Positions 25,601 through 34,082 of a stretch of 64,000 bases of DNA are shown one piece after another. The notes below the pieces were generated by a model, which searched no databases, was not told the origin of the DNA, and worked only from the letters and a program-made list of their open reading frames with translations. A program made the translations under genes and the position numbers. Source of the DNA: Morinoia aosen. Taxonomy: Eukaryota; Arthropoda; Malacostraca; Amphipoda; Talitridae. The stretch's first letter is position 1. Each line of letters begins with the position of its first letter. The stretch is taken from positions 67,268,201-67,332,200 of the forward strand of contig CM059562.1 of the NCBI GenBank assembly GCA_030386875.1, written 5' to 3'.

Positions 25601-28600
25601 CTCTGTATCTCCTGTGGTAAATAAATTGTTTAAATTGTTTAAAATTGTTTAAAATGTTATGATCTATTATTTAATTTTTCCAGCCGTGCATTGTGCGCCT
25701 GTACGATGTTATTGAAGGGGAGGAGCGCATTTACCTGGTGATGGAGCTCGCAGGAGGAGGCGAGCTGTTTGATCGCATAACGGGCAGAGGGCACCTGACT
25801 GAGCCTGTTGCTAAACTCTACTGTTACCAGCTGGCTCTGGCCATCCACCACCTTCACCTGCGGGGCATCACACATAGGGATATTAAGGTGAGGACATCAT
25901 GTTAATAAGGTTGCTTGCTCAACAATTTTTATACGTGGCGCAATACATTTTAGTTTGCGATCAATCCCCCACAGGTGGTGGCAAAGGATAGACGGTAGTG
26001 TTGGGCTAGTTGAGTTTGTCTATCCTGTGCCAGATGAATTAGCTCTTCCTGGGAAATACTGATTGGCTACCTCAGCTATAAAGGCCTTCAGAACTCGCAT
26101 CTTTTGTGCACACTTAGCTTCTTTAATTTTTGATGAATTCTCCACTATCTTTTCTTCGCATTTTTTCGTCTTCCTTAGTAACTTGTTGTTCCTATCTGTT
26201 GGGGTATCCTACGTGGGAACACTCCTTGTGCTTGGATTCCTCGTTTCCTATTGTTCATCGAGAATGGTTTCTTCTTGTTGCTATCTCAATTTTGCTTTTG
26301 TTGTAGATGGGGAAGTCTTAAACTAACTGATATAATAATGATTGGGTATAAATGGACACATAATGAAAGGGTCCTTATTTCCAAGTGTGAAAATAATTTT
26401 GTGCCGTTTCAGCCTGAAAACATCCTGCTGGCCAGGGAGGACGTGCGGAGCTGCGTAAAGCTCAGTGACTTTGGTCTGTCAAAGTTAACGGCGGACGCCT
26501 CGCAAATGAGCACCTTCTGTGGCACGCAGATGTACATCGCCCCTGAGCTGCTTGAAATCAACCATAGGGCCTACACTAAGAAGGTCGACCTCTGGAGCTT
26601 CGGCGTCGTGGTCTTTGTCTGGTAAATAAAACTTGCTTCGTAGTGGTTTTCTAGATCATTTTGCGTTTTGATTGGAAAGGGAGTTGGATCGTGAATATAT
26701 ATATTGGTAAAAATCACTGTCATGTGTTTGCAAAGAATATATGTAGGATAAGACCCGATTTGTAAGGTTTTTGAGCCGCACTTGAAAATAGCATGCATGA
26801 TGGCCTGGAGTAAGAAATCGTCTTAGTTTTTATGTCATCAGTTTTCAGTAGTAACGATCTCATTGCTAAGGAAGTGGTCCTAATCAAATATTTTTAGTTA
26901 AAAAGAATGTTTTTGCCATCTTTCCTGTTTCATTATCCCATTTGTCTGTCAACATAAGCTCTTTATTGCGATAATTTTGTGAGCTATTTTTATTTCATTT
27001 CAAGTGAAGAGTTTCAGCTAAAATAACTATTTTATAGATTTATGTTCATGCTTCGGTGTCCTGCTAAGGATTTTGCATTGACAGACACGTAACAATATGA
27101 TGGAGTTTGAACATGAATTTTGTGATGATTTTCACAATCATCAAAGTGTGAACCTTTGGTCAATATTATCACTTCCTGCATTGACCACCACAGCTTGGCT
27201 GGCTACGCGCCATTCTACGATCAAGACCAGAGCAAGCAGCTCTACCTCATCCGCTTGGGCAAGTTCTCGTTCAGCAGGCCGGTGTGGGACACCGTGTCTC
27301 AGCAAGCCAAGGACCTCATCTGCAAGCTCCTCGTCCTTAATCCCCAGGAGCGCTACGACTCGGGCCAGACGCTTCAGCATCCGTGGTTTAAGGTGGTCTT
27401 TTATTGTATTCTTCTTTCGTTGTTTATTCTTGTTGCCTTTTTTGTGCCCTAGTTGTTGATACAAATTTAAGTATTAATCTTTTTCCCTCTCATACTTTGG
27501 CTTCCCTTCGGTCCAAAACAATTAATAGCTGGAAAAACTGTTCGCACATTTAATTCATGCTATGTCCAGATTTTGAGGTTTGTGACAGTATGTCCCCTCA
27601 GGGGGATACAACTATTGTATCAATGGAAATTAGCGCTCCCAGGGGAAAAATGTGAGGGCCCGAGCTGAGAGTTAGGTAGGCCTTCTTTTTGTTTAAATAA
27701 AAGTTTTTTTTTTATGTTAAGGACCTCTTTTTTTCGGTTCACTGCTGTCCTGTTTTTCAGCACCTCTCACTTCTACAACTTTTATCTTATTTCATGAACT
27801 TTCTCATCTTACTGCTTCTATGCCCCTTCAGCATAGATTCCTCATTTTCTTATCTCCATACTAAATGGTGCCTTCCTCCTTCCTCTCTTCGATACGCTCT
27901 ATTTTTGTAGCGGTTAGGGAGGCTTAAGCTAACTTATAATCTTATCTTTGTGACAGTATGCCTTTACTAGGTTTCTGTTGCGGCTCTCGAGAGAGAGGTG
28001 TAGCTTCCGAGCTTCTCTCAAATGAGATGCCCCCTCAGGGGGATGCAGCTGGTGTGTCTATGGAAAGTAGAGCTCCCTGGGAGAAATGTGAGGTCCTGAG
28101 CTGAGGGTTAGGTGTGTCTTCTTTTTGTTTAAACAAGTTTTTTTTAGCCATAAACAGTCTATTTTTGGTTCGCTGTTCTACTTTATTTTTCGGCACCTAT
28201 TACTCTCTTCTTCGACTTGAATATTTTTCATGTGTGAGGTTCTGATCTGAGAGTTAGCTAGGCTGTCTTTTTATTGAAATACTGCTAGTTTATATTTCGT
28301 TAAGGACCATCTTTTTTTTGGTTCACTGACGTCCTGTTTCTCAGCCTCGTCGTGACTTTCTTCTTTAAATTTTTATCTCGTTTCATAGCTCTTCTTCTTA
28401 ACTTGCTGTTTACATGCACAAGCGTTCTTATTTGGGAACATACCTTGTTCATACCTTGTCCCTTACCTTCATACCAAATAGTGCCTTCACCCTTCCTCTT
28501 TTTGAAACCCCTTTTGTTGTAGTCAGAGAAGCTTAAACTAACTTTTTAAACAAACTAAACGAGATATGTTCATTGTGACTAGTAAATTTAACCTACCTGA

Positions 28601-29355
28601 GAGTATTGTAATTTTTCTAATGGACCATAGCTTCCTATACAGATAAGCCTCAGCTCTTCTGACGATCTAACGTAGGTGTTATCTTTGAAGTAAGGTAGGC
28701 TTCACTTTGGAGGTATAAAGAGGTAATAGGTTAAGTTAAATTTTTCTGTACCATGCGGACTGGCGCCTTTAAGGCGAATATAGATAGGTTATAGATAGGC
28801 CTTCCAGACGCTCATCTTTCGTGCCCACGTTGCTTCTTGCAGTTCTCATACTTATTTTGCTATCTCTTGTCTTTTGTTTCTATTCCGGTTAACTTGCTGT
28901 TTCTATGTACAAGTCATCCGGTGTCAGAACACACCTTGGGCATAGATTCCACGTAATCCTGAGTACATAATGAATGATCCCTTTTTCTTTCCTCTGCTAA
29001 AGCATTTTTGTAATGGAAAAGGACCTTTAAAATAAGTGTTGTACTACCTCAAGAAGATATGATAATTGGTCATCTTCAGGACGACTCAGCAATGCTTCAT
29101 GAGGCGGAGTTGATCCTGAAGGCAGAGCGAGAGAGTTTGGGCATCCTGGAGGCGAAGGAGGCAGAGGGCGGCCCGTCCTGCAGTAACGGTACGTCCATCA
29201 CCAACGGCCCGTCCACCACCAACGGCCCGTCCACCACCAACGGCCACTTCAGCAGGCCGGCCAGCAAGCGGCCCAACTCGAGTCCTGATGCGCGGCGCCG
29301 CATGCAGGACGCCAAGACGCCTCGTCTCGTTCCTGATGCCGCTATGCTCCAATGA
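10630..29355 (+). CDS. CHEK2: Checkpoint kinase 2 (CHK2/loki), ten coding exons
   Basis: Ser/Thr kinase of the ATM-dependent DNA-damage checkpoint, nuclear. Exons: 10630-10674, 11831-11939, 17230-17338, 18605-18762, 21513-21640, 22657-22785, 25684-25887, 26413-26621, 27194-27392, 29080-29355. All have AG/GT borders and join in phase to 521 aa (human CHK2 is 543). Residues 1-26 hold five SQ/TQ sites (S5, S10, T14, T20, S25), the family's ATM target cluster. FHA domain about 38-140: WGR at 38, GR at 61-62, SKKH at 83-86, NG at 109-110. Kinase domain about 163-427: glycine loop LGTGNYGEV, Lys192 in CAIK, Glu217, HRDIK (Asp292), DFG (Asp313), activation loop STFCGT (T328 and T332, matching human T383 and T387), APE. 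The C-terminal tail is Thr/Asn/Pro-rich then basic, likely the nuclear signal. The key catalytic residues checked are all present. Met at 10630 is chosen because it opens the SQ/TQ exon. Confidence 0.95.
11395..11595 (+). repeat. Old, diverged family S retroposon copy
   Basis: Segments such as TTCTTCATC, TTTCATACTAATTGGTGCCT and CCTTCCTTTC follow the order of family S. It is strongly decayed and lies in CHEK2 intron 1. Confidence 0.5.
12294..12522. mobile_element. piggyBac-like MITE in CHEK2 intron 2
   Basis: It is flanked by TTAA on both sides (12294-12297 and 12519-12522). Terminal inverted repeats start CCCTTTAACG on the left and end CGTTAAAGGG on the right. The body is about 221 bp with no ORF. 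A TTAA target duplication is the known hallmark of piggyBac elements. The non-autonomous status is inferred from size. Confidence 0.75.
12705..13817 (-). mobile_element. Rearranged, 5'-truncated LINE fragments
   Basis: Minus-strand reverse transcriptase pieces in CHEK2 intron 2: GVRQGCVMSPWLFNLF (twice, near 13360 and 13720), the catalytic LLFADDTALVADSEEKLRRL piece (13590-13500), and a C-terminal piece ending LTEDVARGMTADRSEW (to 12989). The 3' end near 12712 has a short TATG-type tail. TATACAGAATA occurs at both ends of the inner copy (12705 and about 13429), as expected for a target-site duplication. A 140-bp stretch (13327-13466) recurs at 13678-13817 and includes the LINE/host junction, so one copy arose by segmental duplication and not by a new insertion. 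The RT domain is split and out of order, so the element is dead. Confidence 0.75.
13818..14630. other. CHEK2 intron 2, nothing identified
   Basis: AT-rich intronic sequence. No recognisable repeat or exon was found. Confidence 0.5.
14631..14885. mobile_element. MITE with 27-bp inverted ends in CHEK2 intron 2
   Basis: The left end reads GGAGGGCAAATATGCTGAGT and continues GTCCTAA. The right end is its inverse with two mismatches within 27 bp. Length is 255 bp, with no ORF. A third copy of GAGTGTCCTAA lies inside near 14830. The flanks share AAAT on both sides, a possible 4-bp target duplication. The superfamily is not assigned. Confidence 0.65.
14886..16275. other. CHEK2 intron 2, nothing identified
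   Basis: AT-rich intronic DNA. Small ORFs here have no splice-site support. Confidence 0.5.
16276..16966. mobile_element. pogo/Tigger-like non-autonomous DNA transposon
   Basis: Inverted ends: CACAGTCATACCTCACCTTA on the left (16277-16296) and the matching inverse GGTGAGGTATGACTGTG on the right (16945-16961). The CAGTCATACCTC core resembles Tigger-type ends of the pogo group (family knowledge, not a search). The inner right part carries GTTACGAAAAACTCGCGTTA, also usual for such elements. No transposase ORF remains. It has been split by a second element at 16323-16554. Confidence 0.55.
16323..16554. mobile_element. piggyBac-like MITE nested in the pogo-like element
   Basis: TTAA lies at 16323-16326 and 16551-16554. 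The ends are CACTTTGACTGC and its inverse GCAGTCAAAGTG. The body is 224 bp, close in size to the element at 12294-12522. A decayed relative of the left part lies at about 61775-61935. Confidence 0.7.
17339..18604. other. CHEK2 intron 3, nothing identified
   Basis: AT-rich intron between the two FHA-coding exons. No repeat boundary was recognised. Confidence 0.5.
18763..20872. other. CHEK2 intron 4, first part, nothing identified
   Basis: About 2.1 kb of unique-looking AT-rich DNA. No exon-like segment, repeat array or inverted-end element was seen. Confidence 0.45.
20873..21080. mobile_element. Possible decayed piggyBac-like MITE
   Basis: Starts TTAACCCATTACCGTCT and ends with the approximate inverse AGACGGTAAAGAACTAA. 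The right-hand TTAA is not intact. The size fits the two clearer TTAA elements in this gene. Weak. Confidence 0.35.
21266..21512. repeat. 121-bp tandem duplication at the end of CHEK2 intron 4
   Basis: The block starting at about 21266 (GTGTGGCAAAGAAGCTCTT) recurs at about 21387, followed in both by CTCATCATTTAAATCTGCAG and a similar tail. The second copy runs directly into the acceptor of exon 5 (AG at 21511-21512), so the natural 3' end of the intron was probably duplicated upstream. Confidence 0.75.
21641..22656. other. CHEK2 intron 5, nothing identified
   Basis: Contains an AT-rich tract rich in GATGGAT and AATGAAT words near 21840-22140. No gene or mobile element was recognised. Confidence 0.45.
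23283..25665 (+). mobile_element. 5'-truncated LINE with a complete reverse transcriptase frame, CHEK2 intron 6
   Basis: The open frame runs from about 23285 to 25251; the 642-aa ORF Met is internal, since the frame reads in from KHKPWITRDIV upstream. RT blocks are in normal order: NNYRPISILP, FLDFRKAFDCVDH, GVPQGSVLGPLLF, the catalytic FADD, then the thumb. The endonuclease is missing, so the copy is 5'-truncated near 23283. The 3' UTR (25252-25620) ends in a tail of 10-bp units like ATTGTTTAAA (25625-25655). Order and tail fit the jockey/CR1/L2 group. No stop or frameshift interrupts the RT, so the insertion is young. It lies in the sense direction of CHEK2, with its tail less than 30 bp from the exon 7 acceptor. 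Confidence 0.9.
26050..26335 (+). repeat. Old, diverged family S retroposon copy
   Basis: CHEK2 intron 7. Order of motifs follows family S (AAGGCCTTC, TTTTCGTCTTCC, AACTTGTTGTTCCTAT, GGAACACTCCTTGTGCTTGGAT). Heavily decayed. Confidence 0.5.
27579..27960 (+). mobile_element. Family S retroposon, full-length reference copy, CHEK2 intron 9
   Basis: The body, 27593-27946 (354 bp), is flanked by a perfect 14-bp direct repeat TTTGTGACAGTATG (27579-27592 and 27947-27960), which fixes both ends. The head is TCCCCTCAGGGGGATACAAC, the middle GGGCCCGAGCTGAGAGTTAG, and the tail ends TAATCTTATC. No ORF of note and no convincing A/B box of a tRNA-type promoter. The duplication shows insertion by target-primed reverse transcription or similar. 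Confidence 0.88.
28029..28230 (+). repeat. Family S copy, 3'-incomplete
   Basis: Head CCCCCTCAGGGGGATGCAGC through GTTCGCTGTTCTACTTTATT. It runs into the next copy without its tail. Confidence 0.75.
28231..28555 (+). repeat. Family S copy, diverged, lacking the first 55 bp
   Basis: Starts at TGTGAGGTTCTGATCTGAGA and continues in family order to GAGAAGCTTAAACTAAC. Directly follows another copy in CHEK2 intron 9. Confidence 0.7.
28755..29005 (+). repeat. Old, diverged family S copy
   Basis: Recognisable by TAACTTGCTGTTTCTATGTA, GGGCATAGATTCCAC and the following CTTTCCTCT block, in the order of the family. Lies just before the last CHEK2 exon. Confidence 0.55.
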
Positions 29356-29394
29356 AACTTTCTTTCTTTCCTAGCAAACGATGGGTCGTGTCAC

Positions 29395-29790
29395 GACTGG
29401 TTATTCTCACTCTTGTCACGCTAACAAGTTCTGTTCACACTTCACGGTTGCTTATTTCCACATGTCCTACGAGCCTGTTCAGATATTATTTTTGGTCGTT
29501 CTCACACATGTCATAGTAACCAGTTGTGTTCAGACATTACTCATGGTCATTCTTACAGGAGTCATACTAACCAGTTTATTTCAAGCGTCACTCTTGGTCA
29601 TTCTCACACAAATCAAACTATTTTAATTCATATATCACTCTTTTCAGTCTCACACATAACAGACTATCCAGCTTTGTTCAGACATCACTCATGGTCATTC
29701 TCAAACATCACATTAACCAGTTCTGTCATTCATCACTCTTGGTAATCCTCGCACATGTCCTGCTGATAATTTTGATTCCAGTCGAATACG
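29395..29790. repeat. Degenerate ~51-bp tandem repeat in the CHEK2 3' UTR
   Basis: Blocks with TGGTCATTCTCACACATGTC, then ACTAACCAGTTCTGTTCAGA, recur at about 50-51 bp spacing some seven times after the CHEK2 stop codon. Copies differ from each other at many sites, unlike the minisatellites upstream of the gene. Confidence 0.7.
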
Positions 29791-30144
29791 AGCATGTTCA
29801 AGCAGTTAACACATACCGTGGTCCAAATCCGTACATCGTGTTGCAACTGGTTGATGATGTAACATACAATTATTGAAAACTGCTTGATAGTTCCTGTGCA
29901 GCAAATATAGGAATGCGCTGTGAGAGATAGCGGTGTTCAACAAGGAAAGGCGAGCAAATATGAGGTAGTTATGCTTGACTTAATTCAAGACCTCTGATCA
30001 CCATGAATGTATATGTGTGATATCGGTATTCGTGCTACTATACAGTGATAACTAAATTAAAATTGCTGTGCATTCATAATTTAAGAGGTTGTTGTTCAAA
30101 TTTTAAGGTTTAAATATTTCTGGTCTTAATTTGTCGTCATATTT

Positions 30145-30150
30145 AATAAA
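30145..30150 (+). terminator. Possible CHEK2 polyadenylation signal
   Basis: The AATAAA hexamer noted downstream of the CHEK2 stop, about 790 bp after it, in an AT-rich setting. Without transcript data it is a candidate only. Confidence 0.35.
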
Positions 30151-32219
30151 TTCATTCATGTTTGTACATCAGTTACTACCATCTATTGTTAACTTGCTGT
30201 CTTATAAGCTGTGTTCTGACGAGGAAGTCACTGCTTGGCTTCTAGAGCTTTCGTGGCATTGAAAATGTACTTCTAAATTCAGAAAAACAGGTGGGTGCAA
30301 TTGAATTAAACCTGATGTATCTACTGTGATGAAACTTCCATCCTTAGATCTTGATACCGCATAATCATTGCTTCATGAGGCGAATCAGTAGTTATATCAA
30401 TAACAATAAGTATTTGTAATTTGTTATGCAAACACTACCTTAAGTGTTCGCTCCCCTCCATCACCCCTCCACAAAGACGAAACTTGGGGTGAAGGATGAA
30501 TGCTGTTAGTAACTGTCGTGCCTTGGGTAAAATTGTGACGCTTGCACTTCAGCTGTTACAAGCTGCCTCGTCCTTTGTTCTCTTAATACGGCTTTAATTT
30601 TTTGTGGCGCTGATCAGTGCTTCAGTTTTTGCAATTTTTTATGTAAATGTACATGCTGAACGGTTGTTTCGTGCGTCATTTCTTTTAAAGGAAAAATGTT
30701 GAAGGTGCGGATAATCGTTAGATGAATACCGGAATTTATTCTAGCTTAGAGACAAATTGTTGAATATATTGGTAGTGGCTTTGATGATCTTTGTTTTCCT
30801 ACTTGTTATGTGTAGAGTTACAGTGAACCACCGTTCCCATGGGTCAAGTGTTCAGAGTGAAACTCTGTTTCAGTCTCCTTGTTTCAGTTCTTAATCTCAT
30901 CGAATTTCAAAGAGCCCTAAAGGCTCAACTTCGTAGTACTTGGTTAAGCAAAGCTAATAAGTCCGTTAAATTTCAATGACCGTTTTGCTGTCAGATTTTT
31001 GTACCAGTTACAAATCTGATCCCTTTGAACGATTTTCGAATTATGTTTCAGTGATTTTAACGTTTAATCATTTTCGAGTTTTTGTTTGTGACGGATCTTT
31101 TTTCTTTTCTTCTTCTCTGCAAGTTATTTACAGTTGTATAATTCTTAATTTCGGATCCTCTGCATATCCAGTCATCACTCCTGTGTAGAGGAATCAACTG
31201 CAGAGGAAAGTACTGTAAAACATTTATTTATATCATTTTTGTGCACAATTGAATTACATGTCACAAATATTTTTTGGGTTAGTAGACGCGAGGCAAAGCT
31301 TCAGTGCATTCAGCCGTAAGGCTGTTTTGTGTCTCAATTTGTTATGTCGAGGCTGAAAAGCGCGTGTCTAAGCAGGGAGCGTCGGAGTGTTACGCAGACG
31401 TTCAGTCTAGGCGTGTTGTGTTTGAGAGCACCAGTGGTACGTGGTCCTCATGCAGCCGCGCCGTAGCGGCCAACGGTGTCGTAAATTTTGTTTTGAATTA
31501 TTGCCAGTTTTTTTTCTCTTGAATTCTCGTTTTTGTTTCTTTGATTACGATCAAATTCTGTAAGAATTTGTCATGTTCCTGTGTATTTGATCTCGAAATG
31601 CAGAGCTGGCATTTGTGGTAGTTATAATCACTTATGTGGTGCGGAGCACCGTGCTCAGGCTTACAGGTGTAGAAAGTACGAACTCATTAACGCGGGTGCG
31701 CCAGCATTGGCTGCTTTTGATGAACCTCGATATAGTAAAACACTGTACGATGCTGACGCTTTGCTATTTTGTAGTCTTTTGTACCCTACTTTATCGAGAG
31801 GTTCACTAAAATGCCGGTTTAAATGTTTTAATTTCCTGACAAATATTTTTAATTTTCTTCGGATTTTGCACTGTTCTTTCATGATGCTATTAATGACTTC
31901 ATTAGGGCTACGATGATACTCATGATTTCATAATATTAGTCCTGGAGACGCAAAGCGTCTGCAGCTAGCCGTTACCTACTCGACGTATGCTTTTTAGGCG
32001 GAGGCGCAAAATTTATTTTTCTTCTGACTTGGTGTGTGTTTTGAAAATTTTAGTTTCTTGTGTCGTTCTGAAATTGATTTAAATCGAGCCTAACCAAAAG
32101 TATATTTTTATTGAATCTCTTTCTTACTCCTCTCATTCCAAATGATGGCTTACGTTGTTCTTATTTGTAAGTGAAGAATCCAAAATGAACATTGAGTAGT
32201 TTCATTACCCAATTTATGT
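30151..32219. other. Intergenic DNA, no gene established
   Basis: No supported exons. The segment 31300-31500 is richer in CpG than its surroundings and has an open frame ending near a good donor (GTACGTGG at 31436), which could be an untranslated first exon, but no partner exon was found. Confidence 0.4.
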
Positions 32220-32410
32220 TTCGAAATAGAGCTGTGCTGGAGTAACAGCCCGCGTCATGCTGGCGCGGGACAGCCGCAGGAGGCAGGACCAGCTCTTGCA
32301 GGGGGCAGTAGCGCGACCCTCCGGCTCCTCCAAGCGCTCTCCTCAGCATCTGTCCCGCTGTAGGGACCCTCGCGCTGCTGTGTAGTGCGAGGCCTGCCTG
32401 CTGCTGCTTT
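32220..32410. other. GC-rich island with a short ORF, unknown
   Basis: A sharp GC-rich block in AT-rich DNA. On the plus strand a 43-codon frame runs from ATG at 32257 (MLARDSRRRQDQ...) to a TAG, and other frames are open too. No homology is recognised and no splice partner is found. It could be a promoter-type CpG island, an unlinked exon, or chance. Confidence 0.3.
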
Positions 32411-32567
32411 ATGCTGCTGAGTTTTTTCTATATCGAACCTAGCTTAAAGTATATGTTTATTGAATTTTTATGACGCTGCTTTATACGACCGTGTGACATT
32501 TACAGCTCAGGCGCTCCTTTTATTGAACTACAGTTATGCTGTTAGTCAAATGAACGCGATAGCATTG

Positions 32568-32906
32568 CTTTTCATGCAACCTAATGTGAGGGCCCGAGCT
32601 GAGAGTTAGGTAGGCCTTCTTTTTGTTGAAATAAAATGTTTTTTGTTATGTTAAGGACCACCTTTTTTCGGTTCACTACTGTCCTGTTTTTCAGCACCTC
32701 TGACTTTCTTCTTCAACTTTTATCTTATTTCATGAACTTCTTTCCCATCTTACTGTTTCTATGCCCTTTCTGCATAGATTCCTCATTTTCTTATCTCCAT
32801 ACTAAATGGTGCCTTCCTCCTTCCTCTCTTCGATACGCTCTATTTTTGTAGCGGTTAGGGAGGCTTAAACTAACTTATAATCTAATCTAATCTTTTCATG
32901 CAACCT
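32568..32906 (+). mobile_element. Family S retroposon, short form
   Basis: The body, 32583-32891, is flanked by a 15-bp direct repeat CTTTTCATGCAACCT. The 5' end lies at AATGTGAGGGCCCGAG, so the first ~55 bp seen in the 27593 copy are lacking. The tail is TAATCTAAT. Confidence 0.88.
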
Positions 32907-33194
32907 TTCACATTATTAAAAAAGTCTGGACGAAAGGGTAGGCTGGTTTTGTGCGTAAGCAAGAAATCATTATTTAGATGGTTCATAGCCCGCTACGCTA
33001 ATTAGTAAGCTGCATCTATCGAAGTTATTTAGTATATTTTTGATTGGTTGTAAGTAAGAAACTTCTTCTGTCATTCCTGTCCTCTTTCTTTTTTGTGAGG
33101 GTCGCTGACATATCGTGCTACCCGATCACATGCTTATACATCTACTTTATTTTATTAATACACTTTAGTCAATAATTCTGCGTCTTGTAGAGAT

Positions 33195-33549
33195 TATGGT
33201 CCCCCCTCAGAGGAATACAACTATTGTATCTGTAGGAGTTTGCACTTCAGCGGGTATATAAGGTCACGAGCTCAGAGTTTAATAGACCTTTTCTTTTGAA
33301 AAAACTAGGTTTTTGGTTTGTTACGGACCATCTTTGTTCGGCTCACTGCTGTCATGTTATTTAGCATCTATTACTCTCCTTCAACTTTTACCTCTTTGCA
33401 AAAACTTGCTTCTCAGCTTACTGTTTCTACGCGTAAGGGATCTTGTGTACTAACACCTTGTGCATAGATTCCACATTCCCTCAACTCCATACTAATTGGC
33501 GCCTCAGCCCTTCCTCCTCTTGAAACACTTCTGTTGGAGTTGAGGAGGC
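33195..33549 (+). mobile_element. Family S retroposon split by the full-length LINE
   Basis: Head CCCCCCTCAGAGGAATACAA to GAGGAGGCTTAAACT. Its tail continues after the LINE at 40131-40150 (TTAAACTTGTCTAATCTAA). The LINE therefore landed within the last ~20 bp of this copy and is younger than it. Confidence 0.85.
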
Positions 33550-34082
33550 TTAAACTTGTCTACCCCCTCGCGCCATCTCGCCCTTGTCGCGGGGAGGGGG
33601 CTTGCGTGCCTCTATGATGCCCAGGGCTGTGCTGCCCAGGTGCAACCATGGCAGAGTGGCCTGGGTTGAGGGGTCAGACGAAGAGAGATGGCAGCATGTG
33701 ACCACCCTACTGACTTGGACCTCTATATGGATTTGTGCTGAATTTCTCTCTTCGGATGACCCGGCTTTCCTTGGAACACGCTCTGACCTTCTCCTTGGGG
33801 GCTGGCGGGAGCCTAGGCCCGTCCTGCCAGTTTGAAGTCGCATGCGGCGAGGGCTAGTGGGAGGGGTGGCTGGGTAGGCGGGGGGCTGCTTAAACGTCCT
33901 TGGCGTGCGGGAACGCGCCCTTGACTAGTCAAGCGCATCAACCTACTGAGCCTGGTTACTCTGACTGCTATGCCTGTACCTAGCGAGCGTTCCCGTTGGG
34001 ACTACGTGTGCCCGACATCAGGGATCCCCTTGTAGGCGGCCGATTTTTGGTGCCGGCTCGGGGTGACAGGTGAAACCAAACC

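Noticed and set aside
26063-26326. ORFs in CHEK2 intron 7
   Set aside because: The sequence is an old family S copy, and exon 7 joins exon 8 in phase without it.
31300-31440. Possible exon with donor at GTACGTGG
   Set aside because: No matching acceptor-linked coding partner; could at most be an untranslated exon.
32257-32388. 43-codon ORF in a GC-rich island
   Set aside because: Several frames are open because of composition; no domain or splice partner.
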